Below are positions 44,383-55,645 of a DNA stretch of 64,000 bases, in pieces. The notes under the pieces were generated by a model that was not told the DNA's origin, ran no database searches, and saw only the letters and a program-made list of their open reading frames with translations. This stretch comes from Erinaceus europaeus (Eukaryota; Chordata; Mammalia; Eulipotyphla; Erinaceidae). The stretch spans positions 109,636,447-109,700,446 of the forward strand of contig NC_080164.1 in the NCBI RefSeq assembly GCF_950295315.1. The letters are read 5' to 3'. The position numbers and the translations under genes are program-made. Within the stretch, counting starts at the first letter, position 1; every line of letters begins with the position of its first letter.

Positions 44383-44681
44383 GTAAAATTGCTATTTTTT
44401 AAAATTTTTTCCCTTTTGTTGCCCTTGTTGTTTTATTGTTGTAGTTATTATTGTTGTTGTCATTGTTGGATAGGACAGAGAGAAATGGAGAGAGGAGGGG
44501 AAGACAGAGAGGAGGAGAGAAAGCTAGACACCTGCAGACCTGCTTCACCGCTTGTGAAGCAACTCCCCTGCAGGTGGGGAGCCGGGGTTCGAACCGGGAT
44601 CCTTATGCCGGTCCTTGTGCTTTGCGCCACCTGCGCTTAACCCGCTGCGCTACAGCCCGACTCCCGTAAAATTGCTATTTT
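44383..44681 (-). mobile_element. Class 1 SINE, young, 16-bp target duplication
   Basis: Body 44399-44665; GTAAAATTGCTATTTT at 44383-44398 and 44666-44681. Palindromic B box GGTTCGAACC at 44586-44595 and many intact CpGs. Confidence 0.96.
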
Positions 44682-44781
44682 ATGTGAGAAGACTAGACTA
44701 CAGAGATCAGTAGTTTCCCTAAAACTTACTCTGAATATCTAGTTTGTAAATTATAATTCCATAATACATTTTATCTCTTGT

Positions 44782-45117
44782 CTCCATAGTTTTTTTTTTT
44801 CCTCCAGGGTTATTGCTGGGGCTCAGTGCCTGGACTACAAATCCAAGGCTCCTGGAGGCCATTTTTTCCCTTTTGTTGCCATTATTATTGTTACTGCTGT
44901 CATTGTTGTTGGACAAGACAGGCAGCTATCAAGAGAGGAGGGGAAGACCAAGAGGGGAAGGGGAAGATAGATACCTGCAGACCTGCCTCACCACTTAGAA
45001 AGCTACCCCTTACAGGTGGGGTGCTGGGGACTTGAACCAGGATCCCTACGCATGTGCCTGCACTTTGCACCAAGTGTGCTTAACCCGCTGTGTTACTGCC
45101 CAGCCCCCTCCATAGTT
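44782..45117 (-). mobile_element. Class 2 SINE, 10-bp duplication
   Basis: Body 44792-45107; CTCCATAGTT at both ends. Confidence 0.93.
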
Positions 45118-45164
45118 CTTTTAATACATTACTCAAATATGCCCATTCTGATCAATTTATAAAC

Positions 45165-45915
45165 CACTGATTTTCGAGGAACACAGGTCCTGCAATGAGT
45201 GCAGCTTAGAATGCTACTACCTATTACCACAGAATGCAAACTCAGACCTACAGGGATGCAGAGGTTACACAGGTTCCTGTGCTGAATATGGGCCCCAGAT
45301 CGCATCAATAGGATTTACAGTTAACAATATTTATATACTTTTCCCATATTTGGGAGCTTCTCTCTGCCCTGATCTAGATTTCTAGTCCTATTTCCAACTC
45401 TGAAACCATCTTCCCAAACAATACCATTAGACCACCTGCATGTTAGCTGTCAGACTTAAGCAACAATTCAGGCAAAAGTCATGGATGGGTCTCTTAGAAT
45501 ATACCTAAAATAGACCTAGATTTTTCTAAAATTGAGACCCCAAATCTCATCTGCTCTGTTCTTACCTTTAGGTTGCTGATTATTAAACAATTTTTTCTGC
45601 TTTATAATTTAAATGCTTTTTCAGCTACCAACTTGCAGGGGTTACCATGATGCCAACCTGACTTCCCTGGGCAGATAATCTTACCAGTTTGTCCTAGAAC
45701 CCCACCTCTCCGGAGCACTGCCCCACTAGAAAGATAGAAACAGGCTGGGGGTATGGATCAATTTACCAATGCCCACGTTGGGATAAAGAATAGGAAAGCT
45801 TCCATTGGAGGGGATGGGGGGATGGGATATGAAACTCTGGTGGTGGGAATCGTGTGAAACTGTACCTCTCTTATCCTATGGTCTTGTCGACCATTATTAA
45901 ATCAATAATAATAAT
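45165..45915 (+). mobile_element. L1 type B 3' UTR, 5' truncated
   Basis: From about GGTCCTGCAATGAGTGCAGC to ATTATTAAATCAATAATAAT, an older terminal form. The AGTGGGGAAGCAATTACAGA block is missing, so it carries an internal deletion near 45780. Confidence 0.85.
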
Positions 45916-46265
45916 AATAAAACAGTAATTTCAAGTTATTTGAGTGCAATGATATTGCAGTTGATTGAAAACATAAAGGAAATAACACAGGCTCTTCTTT
46001 TATATAAACTGTCTCTTGTAGGCATTTCCACACTGAAATAACCTAAAGCTTATCGTGAATGTGCTACTTAACATTCTAACAATAGAAACACAAATACACA
46101 AAACTACATATATATACATCTGTATATGTGCTTTTCTAATTAATATTTTACGTTGGTTGTGTGCCCAAAGCAGAAGACAACAGAGTGTGGCAGTATTACA
46201 ATGACAAAGCATTGACTCATAAATATTTTCTCCTTACCAGTGACCTCCTGACCATTATTACTTTT
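45916..46265. other. No gene seen
   Basis: Unassigned. Confidence 0.5.
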
Positions 46266-46393
46266 TTAAAAAAATTTATTTATAAAAAGGAAACACTGAC
46301 AAAATCATAGGATAAGAGGGGTACAACTCCATAGAATTACCACAACTAGAACTCTCTACCCCATCCCCTCCCCTGATAGCTTTCCTATTCTTT
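46266..46393 (-). mobile_element. L1 type B tail, ~128 bp
   Basis: Reversed tail cut off at GATAGCTTTCCTATTC where a second copy begins. Confidence 0.88.
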
Positions 46394-46762
46394 TTTATTT
46401 TTATTTTTATTTATAAATAGGAAACACTGACAAAAACCATAGGATAAAAGGGGTACAACTACACACAATTCCCAGCACCAGAACTCTGTATCCCATCCCC
46501 TCACCTGATAGCTTCCCTATTCTTTATCCCTCTGGGAGTATGAACCCAGGGTCATTATGGGGTGCAGAAGGTGGAAGGTCTGGCTTCTGTAATTGCTTCC
46601 CCGCTGAACATGGGTGTTGGCAGGTTGATCCATACTCCCAGCCTGTCTCTCTCTTTCCCTAATGGGGCGGGGTTCTGGGGAAGCAGGGCTCTAGGATACA
46701 TTGGTGGGGTTGTCTGCCCAGGGAGGTCCATTTGGCATCCTGTTAGCATCTGGAACTTTTAT
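46394..46762 (-). mobile_element. L1 type B tail, second copy
   Basis: Starts again at TTTATTTATAAATAGGAAACAC and extends further, to GTTAGCATCTGGAAC. Confidence 0.9.
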
Positions 46763-46899
46763 GTAGATTGGATTCCATAAGCAGAAATAATAAGAAATTA
46801 TTCTTTCATTGGGCTCCCATTAATCTAAATTAACATAGTATTTTCTAAAACACTGACTCATACTAATTGCTATATTAAAAACTGATATCAAAGTCCCAA

Positions 46900-47240
46900 A
46901 ATAGTTCACTTGGGCAGTCTGTGACCTTGTCACGTATATAAACCAGGTTCAAGTCCAGCCCCCACCACATAAAAAGAAGTTTTCAATGCTACAGTCTCTC
47001 TTGTTCTATTTTTTTTATTTTTTAAACTTTATTGTTTCATTTCACAAAACAAAGGAATTGAGAGGGGAGATAGGGAGAAAGAGAAACACCTGCATCTTTA
47101 TTTCACCATTTGTGAAGCTTCCTCCCTGCAAGTGGGGATCAGGGGCTTGAACCTTGCTCTTTGTGCATATGCATTTAATCATTGTGCCACCACCTGTCCT
47201 CTTTCTTTTATATTTCTACAAAGAGAGAGAGAGAGAAAAT
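46900..47240 (+). mobile_element. Class 6 SINE remnant, split
   Basis: CCAGGTTCAAGTCCAGCCCC and ATGCTACAGTCTCTCTTG, resuming after 47200 with TTTATATTTCTACAAAGAG. Confidence 0.55.
47018..47202 (-). mobile_element. Class 3 SINE
   Basis: TTCACCATTTGTGAAGCTTC and GGGGATCAGGGGCTTGAACC reversed. Confidence 0.85.
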
Positions 47241-47287
47241 AAGTAAATGCTTATATCAAAATTGGGTTCCTTATTGTATTATTGTCT

Positions 47288-47587
47288 TTTTTTTTTTAAT
47301 TGCAGCCAGGTTTATCACTGAGACTTGGTGCCTACACAGCAAATCCATAGCTTCTGGTGGCCATTTTTCTTCATTTATTTCTATCTTTGTTCTCCTCCTC
47401 TTCCTCTTTTTTGTATTATATAGAATAGAGAGAAATAAAGAAGGAGGGAAAGATAGAGAGGGAGAGAGAAAGATAGACATCTGCAGACCTGCTTCATCGC
47501 TCATGAATCTTAGGGAGTATGGGCTCGAACTCAGGTCCTTGTGTATAGTAATCTGTGCGCTCAACTGGATACACTGCAGTCCAGCCA
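47288..47587 (-). mobile_element. Class 2 SINE
   Basis: GCAGCCAGGTTTATCACTGA, CTTCTGGTGGCCATTTTTC, GGGCTCGAACTCAGGTCCTT. Confidence 0.88.
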
Positions 47588-47734
47588 TTAAGTTCTAAAT
47601 ATATGCTCTCAATATGTGTTAGGAGAGACAGAGGAGCAGTTAAGCTACATTAACCAAACAGCTTCAATTTGGTTTTAGCTATTTCAGTTTGTAGATCTGT
47701 CACTTGAATTATCATGTTGTACTCAGTTACAGTT

Positions 47735-47870
47735 GGCAAAATAGCTCAACTGGATAGTAGGCTGCCTTGCTGTATGAACAAAACACAGCATTAAAGGAAG
47801 CATCAGTGCTGTAGTCTGTCTCTGTCTCTCTCCTCTTTGCTTCTGTCTCCATCTTAAAAAAAAAGTTAAA
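47735..47870 (+). mobile_element. Class 6 SINE remnant
   Basis: AAATAGCTCAACTGGATAGT, CATCAGTGCTGTAGTCTGTC, CT-rich end. Confidence 0.55.
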
Positions 47871-48514
47871 CCCATTAGACTCTATCAAAATTAATATATA
47901 AAGTAAATCAGATAGTTATTATATTTCTTAATAGACTATATATTATATAATATGCATTATATAATAGTATACAGTTTATATTTTGTTTTGGAGCCCCCCA
48001 GAGACTGAGGAAGGAGAAGCTTGGCAGACTTATTATTGTTAAATGTGGAAAACTTTGTCTGCAAGGAGTGCAATTTGTGTGAAGTGACCCGGACCTCTGA
48101 GGTTGAGTGGACTGTCTGCTGCCTCCCCATCTCTGCACTGCTTGGTGTTCTGGCTCAAGGTTAACAGTCTGTCTTTGTCATGCATTTTCTGATGGACTAA
48201 ACAATACAGACGCATAGAAAAAGGGTTTCAAACTACCCAACTCTACTGGAAATAAAAGCTTTCAGCTAAAATCCTAAAGGATTTTTAAAATTTTATTGGC
48301 TAGCCCATAACTTCTAGAATTCTTAAGTAGAATGAAAAAATGAAACAAAACAAACCTCACTGAGAATTCATTTTTTGTATTAAATGACATTAAAACTTTT
48401 TTTTTTTTTTTATCCAGAAGAATATTTCTTGGGGTAGAAGTGTCAACTCCTCATGTCAGTTTTTCTGTTTCTCGGCCTTCCCATGTTTCTTCCAAAAAAA
48501 AGTAGTGATTTCTC
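47871..48514. other. Unassigned DNA
   Basis: 48000-48180 is GC-richer and without recognised repeats. Confidence 0.45.
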
Positions 48515-48814
48515 TCAATAGCATTTTTTTTCCCTCCAGGTATATTGCTGGGGCTCCATGTCAGTACTATGAATCCATTGCTCCTGGAAGCCATTTTTCC
48601 CCATTTTACTGGATAGGACAGAGAGAAATTGAGATAGGAGGGGGAGATACGGGAGAGAAAAAGACATCTGCAGATCTACTTCACCACTTGTGAAGCCACC
48701 CCCTGGAGGTGGGGAGCAGGGGGCTCGAACCAGGATTCTTGAGCAGGTCCTTGTGCTTGGTACTATGTATGCTTAACCTGGTTTGCCACCACTCTGCCCC
48801 CTTCAATAGCATTT
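48515..48814 (-). mobile_element. Class 2 SINE, 12-bp duplication
   Basis: Body 48527-48802; TCAATAGCATTT at 48515-48526 and 48803-48814. Confidence 0.93.
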
Positions 48815-49050
48815 AAAAAACATTTTTACTTGTTCATTTATCATTGTATAAAGTCAGACAGAAATTGAGAGTGGAAGAGAGGGAAGACAGAGAGAGGGAA
48901 AGAGACAGAGAGATACCTGCAGCCCTGCTACACCACTTATGAAGCTTTCCCCCTGCAGGTGGGGACCAGGGTCTTGACCTGCATTCTTGCACACTGCAAT
49001 GTGTTCACTTAACCAGGTGCGCCACCACCTTGTCCCTCTCTCAGCAGCAT
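48803..49050 (-). mobile_element. Class 3 SINE at the same target site
   Basis: Body 48815 to about 49037, ending in a third copy of the site, CAGCAGCATTT (49040-49050), so two SINEs used one target. Confidence 0.88.
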
Positions 49051-50056
49051 TTTTCATTGGAGACAGTCACTGCCAAGACACTAGATTTCCCTACATCATA
49101 AAGACAGTAAAAGCTATTGTGTAGAATTGAAATAAGCAAGCGGGACATCTTATAAATGCCTTATAAATAAATAAATTTACTTATAAGTGTGAATCAATAG
49201 GCAATTGACTTTCTCCTACCTGCACCTCCCACCACTTTTTGAATACTGGAAGAATGAAGGCATGCACACTGCTTAAAGCTGAGCTGGGGCATGCAAGCAC
49301 TGAAGGGACATTAACAATAATGTTATTATTATTATCAATTCCACACAGAGAATTAATCACATCAAATTTCCTTGCATAACACATTATACAACATGAATCC
49401 CAAGAACATTCGTTCTATTATAAAATCACCATGAAACCATTATTTGTCATTCATTTGTGATTAGAAAGTCAATGCTAATGTCTTTGTGATTCTCTCTAAT
49501 CAGACAACACTACAACATGCAGTCAAAGTCATTTATCTTTAGATATTCTCTTCAAATTGCATATTATTTGAAATGATGGCTGAGTCTCTGATTGACTTCT
49601 ATTTGATATGACATTTAAAATCCATCTCTATCTGCTTCTACTTGACATATGCATGGGGAATTCAAACTAATTTTTTTTACATTACTTGAGCTGAAAAGTT
49701 ATTCAAGCAAGCATGCTGTTGACATATGTATGTATGCGTATCCCAGAGGAAAATACAAATGGCTTGCACATTAGTTGTGCCACTAGTCTTCATTAGTTTG
49801 AATAATACAACTTTAGTGTGATAAATATATATATTTGATAAAGTCATAATTTTTAACAGATGGAAAAGTACCAACAATTAAAACAGTTAAGCAATAAAAA
49901 TAACTGTTTTGGCTGATGATATGATTAAGATGGAAGACGTGTGTGTGCTTGTGTGTGTGAGTTTTAGTAAACATCTTTCTGTATAGAACCCTGAAAACAA
50001 CAATCCACAGTTGTCCTGTTCATTGAGAAAAGTCAGTCAAAAAAGACCACGGTGTA
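49051..50056. other. Unassigned, possibly unique DNA
   Basis: About 1 kb without recognised repeats or coding signal. Confidence 0.5.
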
Positions 50057-50322
50057 GTGGGCTGAGCGGTAGCATGGCGTGTTAAGTGCAGGTGGCACGA
50101 AGTACAAGGACTGGCATAAGGATCCAGGTTCTAGACCCTGGCTCCCCACCTCAGGAGGGTCGCTTTGTGGGCAGTGAAGTAGATCTGCAAGTGTCTTTCT
50201 CTCCCCCTCTCTGTCTTCTCCTCCTCTCTCACTTTGTCTCTGTCCTATCCAACAACAAAATGTAAAAAATGGCCTCCAGGTGCAGGCACTGAGCCCCAGC
50301 AATAGTCCTGGAAGCAAAACAA
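50057..50322 (+). mobile_element. Class 2 SINE
   Basis: GGGCTGAGCGGTAGCATGGC, ACTGGCATAAGGATCCAGG, ATGGCCTCCAGGTGCAGGCA, CCCCAGCAATAGTCCTGGA. Confidence 0.9.
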
Positions 50323-50405
50323 ACAGTTCACTCACTCACTCCAAAGCTAACCTTATCAAAACAAGGACTGCAAAAGCTGAATAAGGACAAGAGACTAATA
50401 TAATT
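50323..50405 (+). mobile_element. L1 type B UTR scrap
   Basis: CCTTATCAAAACAAGGACTG and GGACAAGAGACTAA match 22296-22335 of the long copy. Confidence 0.7.
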
Positions 50406-51285
50406 TTTTAAGCAGTTTCTTTCCTAGAAGAATACCCCACCCATAGTCTGCCCCTCCTCCTGCATACTCCCCACTGGTAGAAGGCAAACAGTATTAGCTG
50501 AGAGCTGTGTCCCTTCATCCAAACAAAGCACCCACAGGCCCACACCAGATGCCAAGGTCTGCAGGGCTTATCCTCTGGACAGGGGGTCTCCACTGGGATG
50601 ATACCTCAGCAGTGGGCCTGGCTACAAGCAGCTCTGGTTAAATATTTTATCTAGGAGGAAACAGGATAGATTCAGCATGAACAAAGCCAGCTTAAATTGA
50701 GAGTAAGGAGTGAATCTATGACTGTGCTCAGATATGTATTTAATAACAAATCCAGATTTTGCAAATCCTCCTGCTTATCCCCTGATGTTGTGTAACCCCA
50801 TCCTGCCCTGTGACCCAATTTTTACCAATGCACTCTGATCTCTGTGCCTAAGAGCCCTATCCTCATAATTAGCAGACAAAGACAAGGGAGGGAGAAGGAA
50901 TGATATTACCACGCTAGGCTTGATGGACAAATGTGTTTGCCCTGGGTATAGCTTGTAAATTCTCCAGTGAAGTCTTGAGTTCTTGTGGTCTTTACTCTTG
51001 GCAAAGGGGGATTGGGGGGTGGTCTTTCTAAGGCCAAGAAATTGCACATGTGTTAATATATATTACCTTACCTATCAACATTTGAGGTCACTGCTACGGG
51101 AGTTTCTAGAGAGGAAAATTAATAAGCAGGAAAAATTACAGGCAAGTAATTTAGGGAATATGCTGTATTTGAATAACTGAGATTATTTCTTTTTACTATG
51201 AGAAAATTCCCTGGAAGGAGGGGAAGAAGAACATGGTGACTACACTACAACATTTGAAGAGATGAAGACAAGAAACATATACATG
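50406..51285. other. Unassigned, possibly unique DNA
   Basis: 50430-50640 is GC-richer than average for the window. No recognised element. Confidence 0.45.
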
Positions 51286-51478
51286 GGGTGGTGATGGATA
51301 GCATAATGGTTATACAAAGAAACTCTTATTTCTGAGGCTTCAAAGTACCAGGTTCAATCCCCCACACTGCCATAAACCAGAGTTGAGCAGTGCTCTGGTA
51401 AAAAGAAAGGGAAGGAAAGAAGGAAGGAAGGAAGGAAGGAAGGAAGGAAGGAAGGAAGGAAGGAAGGAAGGAAGGAAA
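51286..51478 (+). mobile_element. Class 4 SINE with (GGAA)n tail
   Basis: GGATAGCATAATGGTTATAC to GAGCAGTGCTCTGGTAAAAA, then ~15 GGAA units. Confidence 0.9.
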
Positions 51479-51535
51479 AAAATCCATCTTTAAATCTAGC
51501 CAGTGAATATTTTGGTTAATAAAGTATATTCATGG

Positions 51536-51822
51536 GTGTCAGGCATGGAACACCAGGTTAAGTGCACATAGTACAAAACAGAAGGACCCAAGCAAGGGTC
51601 TGGGTTCAAATCCCCACCTGCAGGGAGGGGTTGCTTCACAAGCTGTGAACCAGGTCTGCTTCACTGTCTTTTCTCTCCCTATCTATCTTCCCCTCTTCAC
51701 TCAATTTGTCTCTGTTCTATCAAGAAGAAAGAAAGAAAAAAAAAAAAGGCAGCCAGAAGTGAATTCTCAGTGCTGGCATCAAGCCCCAGTAATGGAGGGA
51801 ATAAATAAATAAATAAACAAAT
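51536..51822 (+). mobile_element. Class 2 SINE, diverged
   Basis: CCAGGTTAAGTGCACATAGT, GGGTTCAAATCCCCACCTGC, GGCAGCCAGAAGTGAATTC. Confidence 0.85.
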
Positions 51823-52162
51823 CATATTTGCACGCCTAGACGACCAGTAGGGCTTATTTGTGTGAATACTGATCAAACCATCAAATTATGAGAATATATA
51901 TCAAGTCTCCTCATCTGAGAATTTACATTACAAGCTTCTGGATCAAACCTCTGCATTCTACTGAGGTACCTTGCTATACCAATATCAGGAAGAACTGTTA
52001 GGATGAGAAGACCCTTCCTAACCTTCCAAGGCTGATCTGCTTTATTTTGAAAGCCCTAACAGTAAGTAATGGCAGGGCAGAAACTCATGTGATGTGGCCA
52101 TATACTCAGGAAGACTTGGAGTTGGCTTAAATATTATATGCAAATCTGTTCATTTGATTTTT
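51823..52162. other. No gene seen
   Basis: Unassigned. Confidence 0.5.
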
Positions 52163-52446
52163 TAAATTGTCACCAGGATCATTTCTGGTGCTCAGTGTCA
52201 GAATGACAAATCCATCACTACTGCTAGCCGCATTTCTTTTTTCCCCCTTTTCTTTCTTTTATTTAATATGAGAGAAGTTAAAAAGGGAGGGGACACACAC
52301 ACACACAGAGACAGAGAGAGAGATACGCCAGTGACCTGCTTGACCACTCATGAAGCTTCCCCCCTGCAGGTGGGGAGCAGGGGTAGAACCCAGGTCTTTG
52401 TGCACTGTAATGTGTGTGCTTAACAAGGTAAACCACCACTGGGCCT
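52163..52446 (-). mobile_element. Class 2 SINE
   Basis: TCACCAGGATCATTTCTGGT, CACTCATGAAGCTTCCCCCC, TGCTTAACAAGGTAAACCAC. Confidence 0.85.
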
Positions 52447-52457
52447 CTTTCCTTGAT

Positions 52458-52612
52458 TTTTTAAATTATCTATCAGTGACAGAAGAGGAGAGAAAGTGTA
52501 TGAGAGAAGGAATCTGAGCATCTGACAGAAGTGGTGCTGGGAATCAAACTTGGAACTTCATAATTGCAAGTCCCATGTTCCACTGCTTCACAGCTAAAGT
52601 GCTCTGGGTCCT
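52458..52612 (-). mobile_element. Probable old SINE, unclassified
   Basis: GGTGCTGGGAATCAAACTTG then TTGCAAGTCCCATGTTCCAC, tRNA-like in reverse. Confidence 0.5.
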
Positions 52613-52894
52613 CTGCTATGGGATGTGTGCTTTGCACGTACGTGTATGAGTGTGTGTGCTCATCTGTGCAGTGGACCCTGTGCTTGAATTCAAGAGGAAA
52701 ATGAAATATGTATTGAATTAAATTAAGGAAAATTCAAAATATATTATATTACTATAATGAAATACCATACTAAAGTGAAAGCAACAAGTCAAATATAGCA
52801 GATGTTTTTTTTAAGATACAGAATGAATCATGATGGAATAAGTCATGATCTTTAAGAACTAAAATGCATTACATTTAATTTTATTACTGTACAT

Positions 52895-53117
52895 ATTTTA
52901 AATATCTATTTTATTTATATATATTCATTTATTCATTTGCTAGAGACAGAGAGAAATTGATAGGGGAGAGGGAGATAGAGAAGGAGAATGACAGAGAGAC
53001 ACCTACAGCCCTGATTTACCACTCATGAAGCTTTCTTACTTCAAGTGGGGGCTGGAGGCTGAAACCTTGCACATTGTAACATGTGTCCTTAACTGGGTGA
53101 GCCATTGACTGGCCCTT
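52895..53117 (-). mobile_element. Class 3 SINE
   Basis: TTTGCTAGAGACAGAGAGAA and CTTAACTGGGTGAGCCATTG. Confidence 0.85.
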
Positions 53118-53159
53118 ATTTTGTATCTATATATATCAATATATATCTATATGTCTCTC

Positions 53160-53278
53160 TACATATTTTAACCAGAGGTCTTCTCAGCTCTTGTTGGTGG
53201 TGCTGGGGACTGACCACAGAACTCTGGTACTTCAAGCATGAAAGTCTTCTTTGCATAATCACTATGCTGTCTTCCCAA
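53160..53278 (-). mobile_element. Class 4 SINE
   Basis: CCAGAGGTCTTCTCAGCTCT to CTTTGCATAATCACTATGCT. Confidence 0.82.
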
Positions 53279-53408
53279 GAGTAAAAATATATACACAATA
53301 TTAAAACAAATGATAGAAGGGGCCTGGAGAGATAATCTAGGAGGGCACCTGATATGCTAGGTAGGCTCAGGACCTGGGAGTACTATGGCACTGAGGGAAG
53401 TTCGTTCT

Positions 53409-53421
53409 CTCTTTTTCTTTC

Positions 53422-53479
<58 letters not shown>

Positions 53480-53510
53480 TTCCTTCCTTTCTTTCTTTCT
53501 GTCTTTCTTT
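53409..53510. repeat. (TTTC)n microsatellite
   Basis: Over 20 units with a TTCC block. Confidence 0.95.
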
Positions 53511-53547
53511 TTATCTGTCTATGTATTATTGAATATAGAGTCTATCT

Positions 53548-53747
53548 ATCTATTTATTTATTATTGAATAGAGAGAGCCAGAAATCAAGAGGGAAGGGAG
53601 TGAGTGATAGGGAGAGAAACAGAGACACCTTCAGCTCTGTTTCACCACTGGGAAGCCTTTCCCTTGCAGGTGGGGACTGGGGGCTTGAACCTGGCTTCTT
53701 GCACATTATAATGTAAGTACTTAACCAGCTGCACCACCACCTGCGTA
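53548..53747 (-). mobile_element. Class 3 SINE
   Basis: GAATAGAGAGAGCCAGAAAT and CTTAACCAGCTGCACCACCA. Confidence 0.88.
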
Positions 53748-53883
53748 CCCCCATCCTTCTCTCTCCCCATATTCTATTTGAGAAAGTTAGTCTGGTACTG
53801 TGAAACCCAGGAGAGAGAGAGTGAGTGAGGTCACAAATTAGTAGAGTTTTCAATACTAGCACAGCCTTGATATAAAAACAGGG

Positions 53884-54176
53884 TCTGTGCCTTGGAGCTC
53901 TGCTTCCCTAGAGCCCTTCCCCACTAGGGAAACAGAGACAGGCTGGAAGTATGGATCGACCTGTCAACACCCATGTTCAGCAGGGAAGCAATTACAGAAG
54001 CCAGACCTTCAACCTTCTGCATCCCACAAGGATCTTGGGTCCATACTCTCAGAGGGTTAAAGAGCAGGAAAGCTATCAGGGGAGGCATTGGTGGTGGGAA
54101 TTGTGCAAAGCTGTACCCTTCTTAACCTATGGTTTTGTCAATGTTTCCTTTTTATAAATAAAAAATTAAAAAAAAA
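53884..54176 (+). mobile_element. L1 type B tail
   Basis: CCTTGGAGCTCTGCTTCCCT, CACTAGGGAAACAGAGACAG, CTATGGTTTTGTCAATGTTT and an A tail. Confidence 0.93.
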
Positions 54177-54711
54177 AAGGATCACTTCCTGAGTCAATTC
54201 TCCCATGTTAATTCTCCCACAGAAATCTTGTTCACATGAAACAATATAAAGTAACACTCTCAGGTAGTCGGGATTGGGTGCAAGCTCACTGCTAATGAGT
54301 CATCTTATTGATTCTTGTTGGACTCATTTGCTGTGATTTGTTTCCTGATGAGTAGCACAAGAGATGATTCTGGTTAGTAATTTCTATCAAATGCAGTAAA
54401 ATGAGTCATATCAATTAACCACGCTTGACTATGTCTATTATAAATAAGGAGAAAGCAAAATATTAAAATTTAATTATTCCCCCATTTGGAGTGCCAAAAG
54501 AAAACGGTGGGATCACAGATAAGTTCACCACTATTTGGATTAAAAAGTAAATTTCCTAAATATTGATAGAAATGTATATCAATATTTACTGTAGACTATA
54601 CTATAAAGATAGATTCACACACCACACAGAGTTGCAGGCAAACGTTATAATAATATGCAGTTAAAGAAAGAACTCTGGGACACAGAGCTTACTTTGAGAC
54701 ATGAATTTAAA
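54177..54711. other. Unassigned AT-rich DNA
   Basis: No recognised element. Confidence 0.5.
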
Positions 54712-54842
54712 TTTTTAAGATTTATTTAATTCAATTCATATGAGACAGTTTTGCAGGAGAAAGAGAAAATGGTAGAAGCAGGAATCAAATCAGGAGCCCA
54801 GGCACTCAATCTCCGCACTCTATCAGCTGAACTATATCCATG
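54712..54842 (-). mobile_element. Probable old SINE, unclassified
   Basis: GA-rich body, then CAGGCACTCAATCTCCGCAC and CAGCTGAACTATATCC as a reversed tRNA-like head. Confidence 0.45.
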
Positions 54843-54997
54843 GCTTCATGAATATCAAATCTAAACAGGGATTGGAGCATTGGCTTATCTGCTTTCATTC
54901 AGCATGATGGTTTGCATTTCTTCAACTCCCAAGTGTTGAGATCATAACTGAGGACCTGTGAAGGGGACCTTACATGTACATAAGAACATTTCAATTT

Positions 54998-55125
54998 TTT
55001 AATTATCTTTATTTATTTATTGGATAGAGACAGCCAGAAATCAGGAGGGAAGGGGGTGATAGAGCGGGAGAGGGAGAGAGAGAGACACCTGCAAGACTGC
55101 TTTACTGCTCGCAAAGTTTTCTCCC
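54998..55125 (-). mobile_element. Class 3 SINE cut by the assembly gap
   Basis: TTATTGGATAGAGACAGCCAG to GCAAAGTTTTCTCCC; the head is in the Ns. Confidence 0.88.
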
Positions 55126-55325
55126 NNNNNNNNNNNNNNNNNNNNNNNNNNNNNNNNNNNNNNNNNNNNNNNNNNNNNNNNNNNNNNNNNNNNNNNNNNN
55201 NNNNNNNNNNNNNNNNNNNNNNNNNNNNNNNNNNNNNNNNNNNNNNNNNNNNNNNNNNNNNNNNNNNNNNNNNNNNNNNNNNNNNNNNNNNNNNNNNNNN
55301 NNNNNNNNNNNNNNNNNNNNNNNNN
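55126..55325. other. Assembly gap, exactly 200 N
   Basis: A round-number run of N, so its true length is probably unknown. Translations across it are meaningless. Confidence 0.99.
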
Positions 55326-55330
55326 TCCTG

Positions 55331-55478
55331 GGGTGGTGGGTAGATAGCATAATGGTTATGCAAACAGACTCTCATGCCTGTGGCTCCAGAGTCCCAGGTT
55401 CAATCCCCTGCACCACCATAAGCCAGAGCTGAGCAGTGCTCTGGTTAAAAAATAAAAAATAAATAAATAAAATATAAA
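55331..55478 (+). mobile_element. Class 4 SINE
   Basis: GGTAGATAGCATAATGGTTATG to CAGTGCTCTGGTTAAAAAAT. Confidence 0.9.
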
Positions 55479-55486
55479 TAAAAGAA

Positions 55487-55645
55487 TTTTGGTCCATATA
55501 TCCAGAGGGATGAAGAATAGGAAAGCTTCCAATGGAGTGGATGGGACACAGAATTCTGGTGGTGGGAACTATTAAGATTGTACCCCTGTTACCTTACAAT
55601 CTTGTTAATCATTATTAAATCACTAATAATTTTTTAAACCTATAA
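55487..55645 (+). mobile_element. Older L1 type B-like tail
   Basis: GAATTCTGGTGGTGGGAACT, CTTGTTAATCATTATTAAATC and ACTAATAATTTTT. Confidence 0.85.

Noticed and set aside
44586..44595. tRNA-like B box suggesting a tRNA gene
   Set aside because: It lies in a SINE with target duplications, and the downstream CT-rich body and A-rich tail are not tRNA; no cloverleaf with a proper acceptor stem was seen for any copy.
55013..55375. Open frames across the Ns
   Set aside because: Unknown bases were translated as X; no evidence of coding.
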